58,085 bases of DNA from contig CAKOHQ010000001.1 in NCBI GenBank assembly GCA_934085875.1, positions 1 through 58,085 on the forward strand. Direction: 5' to 3'. This document shows, one piece after another, positions 1-7,902 of the stretch (within the stretch, counting starts at the first letter, position 1; each line of letters starts with the position of its first letter). Below the pieces are notes generated by a model. The model searched no databases and was not told where the DNA came from. It worked only from the letters and a program-made list of their open reading frames with translations. Source of the stretch: an uncultured Bacilli bacterium (GTDB taxonomy: Bacteria > Bacillota_I > Bacilli_A > RF39 > UBA660). The position numbers were made by a program, and so were the translations under genes.

Positions 1-399
1 ATATATAATTTTGTAGATAACGATTATATGAATTTATATACATATTATTTTGAGTTTAGATCTAATAATGATAATTGTGTTGGAGATGTGATAAGTACTA
101 AAAAAATAATAAAACCAATTTTTAATGCATATTCAATATTTTCTATATGTAAATATGAAGGTATGGAAAATTATAAGGGTTGTAATAAATTTATTACTAA
201 AAGAAATAATTTAAATGAAAGTCAATTTATTGATGGTGCTAATAAATATTATGATTCTTTAAATGCTAAAAATGATAATAAAGATGATAAAAAAAATGAT
301 TTTAAAAAGTATTATATATATGGTGGCATTTGTATTATTTTAATTATAATTATTATAGTTGTTGTTATTAGAATAAGAAAGAAGAGAAGTGAGTTATGA
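1..399 (+). CDS. C-terminal part of an unknown membrane-anchored protein (5' end outside window)
   Basis: The reading frame is open to the first base of the window, so the start is missing; an internal ATG at 28 is probably not the true start. The visible part is a polar, Asn/Lys-rich domain, then a strongly hydrophobic helix rich in Ile and Val and a short basic tail (RIRKKRSEL). This is the layout of a protein anchored by its C-terminus with most of its mass outside the cell. The stop overlaps the start of the next gene by 4 bases, so the two are translationally coupled and probably act together with the Tad-like genes downstream. I do not recognise the family. Confidence 0.7.
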   Translation: MYNFVDNDYMNLYTYYFEFRSNNDNCVGDVISTKKIIKPIFNAYSIFSICKYEGMENYKGCNKFITKRNNLNESQFIDGANKYYDSLNAKNDNKDDKKNDFKKYYIYGGICIILIIIIIVVVIRIRKKRSEL

Positions 400-3300
400 T
401 AAGAAATGTTAAGTATTTTATATTTGTTTTGTTATTTAGTTTTCTTTTTTCTTTAAATGTTGATGCGGGAATCTGTGATGGTAAATATAAAATAAATAAT
501 TCTGATAATACATGTAAAATTGATACTGCATATCATTTTAGATGGGGACCTAGTAGCAATCACAATAATGATTTGGGATATTCTTTATATGAAATAGTTA
601 ATAAACCTAATGAATATGGAATGTGTTTAGATCCTGGATTAAGTGAGCCATATAGAAAAGATGGAGCGCGTACACCTTATGATTATATTTATGCAAGAGA
701 ATTAAATATAGATAATGATAAAGATACAATTTTATATAAAATATATGAAAAATATGTTCATTCGATGGGAGATAATCCTAATAGTAAATTAGATTATTTA
801 AAATATTCAAATTTATTATATAGATTTTATATTATTGATTTTGGATGGGATATTTGTACAAAATATAAATGTAGTGAAGAAGCTTATTTGGAAAAGGTTG
901 ATGGAGATGTAACAAAAAGTAAATCACCTACTTTTGAAACAAGTGTAGCAGAAATAAGAAAAGAAATTAATGGTTTTAAGGTATGGGAAAACCCACTTTC
1001 ATATAAATCTGATGTAACATATAATTCAAGTACTCAACAATATACATTTAAGATAACGGTTAATTTTACTAATGGTACAAGTCAATTTTTTAGAAAAAAT
1101 GGAGAAGCTCCTGAATTGTGGCAAGGAGATTATGATGTTGGATATGGTAGAGCTTACTTTACATATTATCCTTTGCAAATTAATGGTGGAGCATATGATT
1201 TAGGTAATGCTGTAAGTTATACAGAAGTACCTAGTTATGGACAGGTTATTAGTGCTAATACAATTGCTAATCCTAATACACCATTAAATTTTGAACTTGT
1301 AATGAGTAAAGAAAAATATGATTCAATTAAAGAGCAACAGGGAAAAGTTTATGTTAATTTACCTTATGTAACTTATAATCCTATGAGTAGTGATAATGTT
1401 TATATATTAAAAGATCATACTTGTACTGATCAACAAATTGCAAATAATACATGTGATGCTAGTTTATTTAGTTCACATCAACGTATGGTCGTATTTACTA
1501 AGTATGAAAAACAAGGTAGTTTTATTGCTGGTGATGAAATTAAAACAAATCAAAATTTATGTGCACAAACTGAAAATAATTTTTACTTTAATAATTCACT
1601 TGTTTCAATCGAAGAATATAAAAATAAGTGTGGATGCGTTGGTATTAATTCTAGTGTTTTAACAAATACTGATAAAATAAATTATTATAATTCTAATTGT
1701 GTAACTTCTAAAGATAAAGAAGAACAAGTAATAGAGTCTACGTTAAGTGATTGTAATAATACTAACAATTCTTTGACGAAGAAAAGAAGTTATAATGTAA
1801 ATGAGTATTGTTCTATTACTTGTAATGAAACAATAAATTTATTGGATGAAACTTTGGTGCCTAAAAATTTAAGTGTTAAAGCTGGTACGTACTTTGATGC
1901 TCCTTCTCCAGTTGTGAATGCAAAGAAAGAATGTAATCTTGAAGTTAAGTATAATAATTGGAATTCAAAGTATACAGATTTAATTAGAGATGAAGTAGCA
2001 AAATATAATTCATATAGTAAATCCTATGCATTGGAAAATGTAAGCCCCGATAAGGAAACAGTATCATGTGGAACTAATCGTAGTGCAACAAGATATACAA
2101 TAAGTTATCAAGTTTATGACAATAATTTAAATAGCAGAAGTGAAACAATTTCATGGGGTGGATGTAGTAGTAGTGATAAACCTTCTCATGAAAACGTAAA
2201 TTATGCACAATCTGCTTTACAAACTGCAATTAGTAATATTCAAAATCATTTTAATAGTTTGAAAACTTGTAATAATTATTTAAATAGTGTTGGTGATGAT
2301 GATTCTTTCTACAATTTTCAATCTGATTTAAAATTTTATTATCAACAAAAATATTTTGATCAAGTAGGATATGTTTGGAATAATAATAAAACTGATGGTG
2401 AGGAAGATGATAGTTTCTTTGAAGTAAAATCTAATAAATTAGCATCTACTGGTAATTATTCAAATTATACAAGTGATGAAAAAAATTATTCATATATAAA
2501 TAATAATGGTGGTATTGAAGATAAGCAAGTAGGTAAAAATGAATATAATAATTATAATATTGATAGAACTATAACAGTTACAAATAAATATACTCCTAAA
2601 GATAAGTATGTAATGCCATTTACTGGTTTAATAACTAGTACAACGCCTTCTATTTATTTAGGTCAAGTTTATGATATAAACATAAAAACAATGCCACGTA
2701 CTTATAGTAATTACTATGAATTTACTAGTGTGGGTGAAGGTAATATAATTTATAATTATTTTAAAAGTACTAATAATGATAAGTTAAGAAGATATTGTAC
2801 TTATGAAGTTACTAATGAAGTTTTAGATTGTGTTGATAATAATTGTGGTAGTACAGATTTAAATGGTTGTAAAACAACTGAAAGTTGTGTCGATAATTCT
2901 AAATATTCTAATACTGATTTATTAACTACATTTAGGATAGTTGATTCTAAGAATATAGATCCTAATGGTAGATTAGAAAGTGAATATGAAAAAAATAAAA
3001 CTGGATTTAAAAATTGGAGAGATATAAAGGGAAGATTAGTTAAAGAAGCTTTAGAAAGTGAAGATACTTTTAATCCTGATAATATTAGCTATTCATTTAC
3101 TTTAGATAGTAAAACGATAGAGTTGATTAAAGAATATAATAAAACTACAAAATATACAGATAGTGATAAATTACAATGTAATTCTGCTGGAAATGAGTGT
3201 ATAAGTTCATTTATTACTGAAGCAAATAAGGATAAACCTTCAATAGGTGGTTCAAGTGATTGGAAAAAATTTGCAACTAATATTAGTGGTGGTAATAATT

Positions 3301-3473
3301 GGAATTATGTAGTATATGATTCTTCAACAAGAAAATTTAAAATTGAAACTAAATCTAAAACTATTGAAAGTAGTGGAAGTAAACAAGCTTTGACAGCTTT
3401 TCAAGATATGATAAAAAATTTAAGAGAAAATATTGATAGTGATGATGTTAAAAATAAAAATTTAAATCCATAA
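396..3473 (+). CDS. Large secreted, cysteine-rich protein of unknown function at head of Tad-like locus
   Basis: 1025 residues. The N-terminus is a clear signal peptide: basic start, a hydrophobic core of about 17 residues and a likely cleavage near VDA-G at residues 23-26. The mature part is rich in Asn, Tyr, Ser and Thr and carries many cysteines, often in CxxxC or CxxC-like spacing, suggesting disulfide-bonded extracellular modules. There is no C-terminal membrane helix and no LPXTG-like signal. It overlaps the preceding membrane-anchored gene by 4 bases and lies upstream of CpaB/CpaF/TadB/TadC homologues, so it may be a surface or pilus-associated component or a substrate of that machine. 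That role is inferred from position only; no known domain was recognised. Confidence 0.7.
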   Translation: MIRNVKYFIFVLLFSFLFSLNVDAGICDGKYKINNSDNTCKIDTAYHFRWGPSSNHNNDLGYSLYEIVNKPNEYGMCLDPGLSEPYRKDGARTPYDYIYARELNIDNDKDTILYKIYEKYVHSMGDNPNSKLDYLKYSNLLYRFYIIDFGWDICTKYKCSEEAYLEKVDGDVTKSKSPTFETSVAEIRKEINGFKVWENPLSYKSDVTYNSSTQQYTFKITVNFTNGTSQFFRKNGEAPELWQGDYDVGYGRAYFTYYPLQINGGAYDLGNAVSYTEVPSYGQVISANTIANPNTPLNFELVMSKEKYDSIKEQQGKVYVNLPYVTYNPMSSDNVYILKDHTCTDQQIANNTCDASLFSSHQRMVVFTKYEKQGSFIAGDEIKTNQNLCAQTENNFYFNNSLVSIEEYKNKCGCVGINSSVLTNTDKINYYNSNCVTSKDKEEQVIESTLSDCNNTNNSLTKKRSYNVNEYCSITCNETINLLDETLVPKNLSVKAGTYFDAPSPVVNAKKECNLEVKYNNWNSKYTDLIRDEVAKYNSYSKSYALENVSPDKETVSCGTNRSATRYTISYQVYDNNLNSRSETISWGGCSSSDKPSHENVNYAQSALQTAISNIQNHFNSLKTCNNYLNSVGDDDSFYNFQSDLKFYYQQKYFDQVGYVWNNNKTDGEEDDSFFEVKSNKLASTGNYSNYTSDEKNYSYINNNGGIEDKQVGKNEYNNYNIDRTITVTNKYTPKDKYVMPFTGLITSTTPSIYLGQVYDINIKTMPRTYSNYYEFTSVGEGNIIYNYFKSTNNDKLRRYCTYEVTNEVLDCVDNNCGSTDLNGCKTTESCVDNSKYSNTDLLTTFRIVDSKNIDPNGRLESEYEKNKTGFKNWRDIKGRLVKEALESEDTFNPDNISYSFTLDSKTIELIKEYNKTTKYTDSDKLQCNSAGNECISSFITEANKDKPSIGGSSDWKKFATNISGGNNWNYVVYDSSTRKFKIETKSKTIESSGSKQALTAFQDMIKNLRENIDSDDVKNKNLNP

Positions 3474-3557
3474 AAAATATATATATTAATTTTAATATTT
3501 ATGTTACAATGTATTAGGATAGATATGTGTTTCATATTTGTTGGAGGTGAATAAACT

Positions 3558-3959
3558 TTGAAAGAAAGTTTATGGGGGTATTGGTTAATATTACTAGGTA
3601 TAATTATTATAACTGTAATGATACTTTTACAAAATTATACTACTAGTGATCAACAAGATTATTATTTAGCTAAGGAAGTAACATATGCTGCAATGAATGA
3701 TGCAATTGATTATGGTTATTATAAAAAATATGGTGAATTAAAAATTATCGAACAAAAATTTGTTGAAAATTTTATAAGACGTTTTGCAGAAAGTGCTACA
3801 TTAAATAAAAAGTACACGATTAATTTTTATTCTATATATGAAACACCACCAGCTGTTTCAATAGAAATAAAAACTAATACTGGTGAGTTTCTAGTTGGAG
3901 AAGAAAATATTAATGCAGGTGTTACGACTAGGTTAACAGCTATATTAGAATTAAAATAG
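3558..3959 (+). CDS. Small single-pass membrane protein, TadE-like position in Tad locus
   Basis: 133 residues starting at TTG 3558, chosen because GGAGGTG sits just upstream. One N-terminal hydrophobic helix (about residues 8-25) is followed by a roughly 100-residue extracellular domain with mixed helix and strand character. This is the topology of TadE-like minor pseudopilins, and it resembles small Firmicutes proteins labelled DUF5411, though I cannot confirm that match. It is followed after 10 bases by the CpaB-like gene, in one operon. A likely role is as a minor structural or assembly component of the pilus or secretion system. Confidence 0.6.
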   Translation: MKESLWGYWLILLGIIIITVMILLQNYTTSDQQDYYLAKEVTYAAMNDAIDYGYYKKYGELKIIEQKFVENFIRRFAESATLNKKYTINFYSIYETPPAVSIEIKTNTGEFLVGEENINAGVTTRLTAILELK

Positions 3960-3969
3960 GAGGAATAAT

Positions 3970-4812
3970 ATGGGAAATATAATGTTAAAGTTAAAAAGAT
4001 TTTTAGGAAATAAAAATACAGTTACTGTTTTATGTGTGTTAGCAGGTGTTGGAGTTTTATTGTTTGGATATAATTATAGAGTTAAACAAGCTGTACAACC
4101 TGTTAATGTACCTTATGCTCTTAAGAGAATGGAACCTAAAAGTAAAGTTGAAGCAGAAAATGTAGGAACTATTAAAGTTAGTGGTGCATTTGTTGAACAA
4201 ACTCAAGATTTAGTTACAAGTAAACAATATATTATGTCTAGTGAGTGGTATATAAATTATGATACTGTTATACCAGAGGGAGGATTATTTTATAAGTCTC
4301 AATTAGTTAAAAAAGAAGATTTACCTGATACTGCTTTTGATGATATAGATGAAGGGGCTACTATATTTAGTTTAAGTGTTGATAGTCATAGTACGTATGG
4401 TAATTCAATTATGCCTGGTAACTTTATAGATTTATATTTAAAAGCAACTGATGATAATGGAAAGGTTATTTTTGGTAAATTTATAGAAAGTATTAAAGTA
4501 TTGTCTGTTAGAGATTCGAGTGGTAATGATGTCTTTTCAGATAGTCAATCAAATAAAACAAGTAGTGAATTATTATTTGCTGTAAAAGATAATTTATTTA
4601 TGCTTTTAAGTGAAGCAAGTTTTGTAGGTGGTATAGATATTGTACCAGTTCCTCGTAATGCTCAATATAGAAACGAAGGAGATACAGAGAATGGTACTCA
4701 AGTTTCTAAACAAGAGTTAGTAGATTTTATATTAGAGAAAGTTTCTGAATTGAGTGATGAAATAGATTTAAATACTACTATGAATGATTTAAATACAAAT
4801 GCTGGAAATTAG
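3970..4812 (+). CDS. cpaB: CpaB/RcpC-like pilus assembly protein (SAF domain)
   Basis: 280 residues preceded by a good site (TAGGAGGAATA). An N-terminal membrane helix (about residues 16-35) precedes an extracellular region of the CpaB/RcpC type: a SAF-like segment around residues 45-110 (vPYALKRMEPKSKVEAENV, then PEGGLFYKSQL) and a second beta-rich domain with MPGNFIDLYLKA. CpaB homologues are periplasmic or extracytoplasmic assembly proteins of Flp/Tad pili. The gene lies 9 bases before the CpaF ATPase, which supports the call. Sequence similarity to model CpaB is modest, so the family call rests on topology, SAF-like motifs and context. Confidence 0.72.
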   Translation: MGNIMLKLKRFLGNKNTVTVLCVLAGVGVLLFGYNYRVKQAVQPVNVPYALKRMEPKSKVEAENVGTIKVSGAFVEQTQDLVTSKQYIMSSEWYINYDTVIPEGGLFYKSQLVKKEDLPDTAFDDIDEGATIFSLSVDSHSTYGNSIMPGNFIDLYLKATDDNGKVIFGKFIESIKVLSVRDSSGNDVFSDSQSNKTSSELLFAVKDNLFMLLSEASFVGGIDIVPVPRNAQYRNEGDTENGTQVSKQELVDFILEKVSELSDEIDLNTTMNDLNTNAGN

Positions 4813-4820
4813 GTGATGTT

Positions 4821-5903
4821 ATGAATGATACAGTGTTTTCACAATTAGATTTTGGTCCATTAAAAGAATTTTTGGAAACAGATGATATTACCGATATTTC
4901 ATATAGTAATGGTGGACAAATTTGGCTTAAATCATTAACTAAAGGTATTTATCAAGTTGATAGACCTGAAATAAATAATGCTATGATGGAAAAGTTAGCA
5001 TTTCAATGTTCTAATGTGATGGGGAAAACGTTTAATATGGCTTCTCCATTCTTAGATGCTGAAAGTGCTGAATTACGTATGAATTTTATACATGAATCTA
5101 TTAGTACTAATGGTATTGCTTGTGTTATACGTAAAACTCCTGCTAAGATTAGACTTAATAAAGATAAATTAATAAATGAAAGATATACAACTGTTGAGAT
5201 ACATGATTTTTTAATAAAGTGTGTTGAAGGGCATTGTAATATTATAGTTAGTGGAGAAACTGGTAGTGGTAAAACTGAGCTTGTTAAATATTTAGCTAGT
5301 TATACAAAAGAAAATGAAAAAATTATTACAATAGAGGATACTTTGGAATTACACTTAGATAAGATATTTCCACATAGAGATATTGTTGCTATTAAGACAA
5401 ATAATATTGCTAGTTATAGTGATGTATTAGTTAGTTGTATGAGACAAAATCCTAAATGGATATTATTATCTGAGGTACGTAGTGCTGAGGCTGTAATGGC
5501 AGTACGTAATAGTATTTCATCTGGACATAATATTTTATCTACAATACATAGTGATAAAGCTAGTAGTATACCAATGCGTATGTATAGTTTATTAGAAAGT
5601 AATCAAGATATAGATCAATTTTTAGCAAGTATACATAGGTATGTACAAATAGGTGTATATGTTAAAGGTTATTTTAGTAAAGAATTAAATAGATTTCAAA
5701 GAGAAATATTTGAAGTATGTGAATTTTATGTTAATGAAAAGAATCATGCTAAGAAAAATATAATTTATAAGAAATTTATGAATGGTAAATATCAAATACA
5801 GAATCCTACTAAGTATCTTTTAGATTATTTGAGTATACAAGGTGTTGTTTTACCTGATGATACATTTAGATTAGGTAGTGTTAATAAAGGAGAAGAAGAT
5901 TAG
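4821..5903 (+). CDS. cpaF: CpaF/TadA-type secretion ATPase
   Basis: 360 residues. The Walker A motif GETGSGKT is at residues 145-152, an Asp-box-like IEDTLEL follows at about 171-177, the Walker B region WILLSEVR at about 213-220, and the His box SGHNILSTIHSDKA at about 234-247. These are the diagnostic motifs of type II/IV secretion ATPases of the CpaF/TadA branch. The protein would form a cytoplasmic hexamer that powers pilin assembly or secretion through the two integral membrane proteins encoded just downstream. It is shorter at the N-terminus than many CpaF proteins. The operon position between CpaB and two F-domain proteins makes the assignment firm. Confidence 0.93.
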   Translation: MNDTVFSQLDFGPLKEFLETDDITDISYSNGGQIWLKSLTKGIYQVDRPEINNAMMEKLAFQCSNVMGKTFNMASPFLDAESAELRMNFIHESISTNGIACVIRKTPAKIRLNKDKLINERYTTVEIHDFLIKCVEGHCNIIVSGETGSGKTELVKYLASYTKENEKIITIEDTLELHLDKIFPHRDIVAIKTNNIASYSDVLVSCMRQNPKWILLSEVRSAEAVMAVRNSISSGHNILSTIHSDKASSIPMRMYSLLESNQDIDQFLASIHRYVQIGVYVKGYFSKELNRFQREIFEVCEFYVNEKNHAKKNIIYKKFMNGKYQIQNPTKYLLDYLSIQGVVLPDDTFRLGSVNKGEED

Positions 5904-5920
5904 AAGGGTGGTTATAATTA

Positions 5921-6817
5921 ATGTTAGAAAGTATTTTAATTATAGTCATAACTATTTTTGTACTAATAACTAGGTTTGGTAAGAATGATAGTGTTGAAAA
6001 CTCTTTTAAGGGTGGATATAAAAAAATAGTGTCTAAAGTTATTCCATATAATTATGATGATGTTAAAAAGAAAGCTAAGGAATTAGGACAATCTTTTGAT
6101 GCAAAACAATATACTTTGGAATTTGTATTGTTTTTGCTTGGTGGTGGTGGAGTGGCTTTCTTATATTTTAGAAGTTTAACATGGGCAATTATATATGGTT
6201 TTGTAGCAACTAGTTTTATTCCCTATTTAACTATATTAAAATATAAGAGAGTTTATAGTGAATATTTATTTGAATGCATTCAAACATATTGTACTAATGT
6301 AATTATGGAATTTAATACTACACAATCATTTGTTAAATCACTTGAAGGAGTAGTTGAAAGTGGAATACTTGAAGAACCTATCTTAAGTGATGTAAAACAT
6401 ATGATAGATATGTCTTATAAAAATGGTACAATTGATGAAAGTATTAAATGGTTTAATAATAAATATCCATATTATATGGTAAAAAATATGCATCAATTAT
6501 TTTTGCAAATAACTAATGAAGGTGCTAAAGATAGTGGAGAAAGTTTAGAAAATATGATGCTTGATATAGATGCTTTAGTAGAAGGTGTATATAGAGACAA
6601 GATGGATAGAAAAACATTTTATACTAAGTTTTTAACATTTGGTTTAGCATTATATTTGCTTGTTATGTTAATACAATTTTTATTAGGTGGAGTAAATTAT
6701 TTAAATATGTTAAATAAATGGTATGTACAATTAATATTACATTTGATAATTATACTTAACTCTTTCTTCTTAATTAAAGGAATTAAGTTTTATAATGAAG
6801 ATACGGGGGTTGAGTAA
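5921..6817 (+). CDS. TadB-like inner-membrane platform protein (type II secretion F domain)
   Basis: 298 residues. A membrane helix lies at the N-terminus, a pair of helices at about residues 67-105, and two more at the C-terminal end (about 239-260 and 270-290), flanking a cytoplasmic helical domain typical of type II secretion F proteins. With the following gene it forms the TadB/TadC pair on which CpaF acts. It starts at ATG 5921 after the site AAGGGTGG. The next gene begins 2 bases after the stop, indicating coupled translation. Confidence 0.8.
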   Translation: MLESILIIVITIFVLITRFGKNDSVENSFKGGYKKIVSKVIPYNYDDVKKKAKELGQSFDAKQYTLEFVLFLLGGGGVAFLYFRSLTWAIIYGFVATSFIPYLTILKYKRVYSEYLFECIQTYCTNVIMEFNTTQSFVKSLEGVVESGILEEPILSDVKHMIDMSYKNGTIDESIKWFNNKYPYYMVKNMHQLFLQITNEGAKDSGESLENMMLDIDALVEGVYRDKMDRKTFYTKFLTFGLALYLLVMLIQFLLGGVNYLNMLNKWYVQLILHLIIILNSFFLIKGIKFYNEDTGVE

Positions 6818-6819
6818 AT

Positions 6820-7602
6820 ATGTTTATAGAAGCTGTTATAATAATTATATTAATATTTATTGTGCTTGAGGTTACAGGAAGTATTAGTTTAAATAAATTT
6901 ATTAAAGATAATCAAGAATATTTTAAAACATTAAAAGAAAGTGATTATGAATTTTTATTAAAAGCAAGATATGGAGATGGAATAGATTCTGATAGATTAT
7001 TTTCTGGAAGAATTAGAGATGGTGCTATTGTAATGGTACTTTGTATCTTCTTATTTATAAATGATTTAGATTATACTAAAGTTATTGTTTCAATTATTGC
7101 AGGTTTTGGAATGTTTAAATTGAGTTATATTAAGTTGAAAAGTTATTATAAAGCTCATTTACATGAAATTGATTCTATGCTTCCATATTATTTAAAAAGT
7201 TTAGAAATATTAATACAACATTATACTGTTCCTGTTGCAATTGGTAAAAGTATAGAAGATGCTCCTAAGATATTTCAAGAAGGTTTAAAAGAGTTGTTAC
7301 AGAAAATTAATGCAGGTGATTCTAGTATTACACCTTATATGGATTTTGCTAAAGAGTATCCTGTTCGAGATTCTATGAGAATGATGAGACTTTTATATAG
7401 ATTGGGTCTTGGAAGTCAAGAAAGAAAGCAAGAACAATTACTTCAATTTTCTAGATCTATTTCTAGTTTACAACAAAAGGCAAGAGAGACAAGATATAAA
7501 AATAGACTTGAAAAAATGGAAAGTAAAACAATGGTTATGTTGGTTTGTACTGGTGTTGGTGTAATGTTATTATTAATTATTTCAATAATGAATATGTTTT
7601 AG
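6820..7602 (+). CDS. TadC-like inner-membrane platform protein (type II secretion F domain)
   Basis: 260 residues, with a helix at the N-terminus, a hydrophobic pair near residues 70-105 and a strong C-terminal helix (VMLVCTGVGVMLLLIISI). The central cytoplasmic part contains the F-domain pattern of two long amphipathic helices. It follows the TadB-like gene and precedes a prepilin remnant. The partner pair TadB plus TadC is standard in Tad systems. No CpaE/TadZ, no Flp pilin and no prepilin peptidase is seen in this window, so the system is reduced or completed elsewhere. Confidence 0.8.
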   Translation: MFIEAVIIIILIFIVLEVTGSISLNKFIKDNQEYFKTLKESDYEFLLKARYGDGIDSDRLFSGRIRDGAIVMVLCIFLFINDLDYTKVIVSIIAGFGMFKLSYIKLKSYYKAHLHEIDSMLPYYLKSLEILIQHYTVPVAIGKSIEDAPKIFQEGLKELLQKINAGDSSITPYMDFAKEYPVRDSMRMMRLLYRLGLGSQERKQEQLLQFSRSISSLQQKARETRYKNRLEKMESKTMVMLVCTGVGVMLLLIISIMNMF

Positions 7603-7613
7603 AGGTGTATATA

Positions 7614-7692
7614 ATGAAAAAGCAAAATGGTTTTACACTAATTGAAATAATAGTGTGTAGGTTTAATTGCTGTTATTGGTGTAGGAAGTTAA
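7614..7692 (+). pseudogene. Frameshifted type IV prepilin N-terminus
   Basis: ATG 7614 follows a good site (AGAGGTG) and encodes MKKQNGFTLIEIIV, a textbook class III signal peptide with the conserved Gly-Phe and Glu at +5. After GTG the zero frame turns into a Cys/Trp-rich nonsense peptide. Reading one base further on instead gives VGLIAVIGVGS and a stop, which restores the hydrophobic prepilin helix. One extra base at about 7655-7658 explains this. Even frame-corrected, the protein would stop after about 25 residues, just before a terminator, so the pilin body is gone. It is the last item of the Tad operon and probably its decayed pseudopilin. Confidence 0.75.
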
Positions 7693-7696
7693 AATT

Positions 7697-7721
7697 AGAA
7701 GCTGAGTTGCTTCTTTTTTTT
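7697..7721 (+). terminator. Terminator of the Tad-like operon
   Basis: AGAAGC-TGAGTT-GCTTCT forms a 6-bp hairpin followed by a run of eight T. Confidence 0.85.
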
Positions 7722-7902
7722 GTGTGTGTAAAAATTTACGTGATATATACAGTTTGTTTACACACAGATATTTAATAATTGTAAATAATTATGTGTTAAT
7801 TTTAGATATTTGTTGGTATTCGAAAAAAAGTTAAAAAAAATTAAAGAAAAAAAAGGAAATACAAATTTTTCGATAATAATAAATAGTGAAGGGAGAAAAA
7901 TT

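Noticed and set aside
7614..7775. Treating the Cys/Trp-rich ORF at 7614-7775 as a real small protein
   Set aside because: Only the first 14 codons make biological sense as a prepilin leader; the rest runs through a terminator hairpin in a non-conserved frame.
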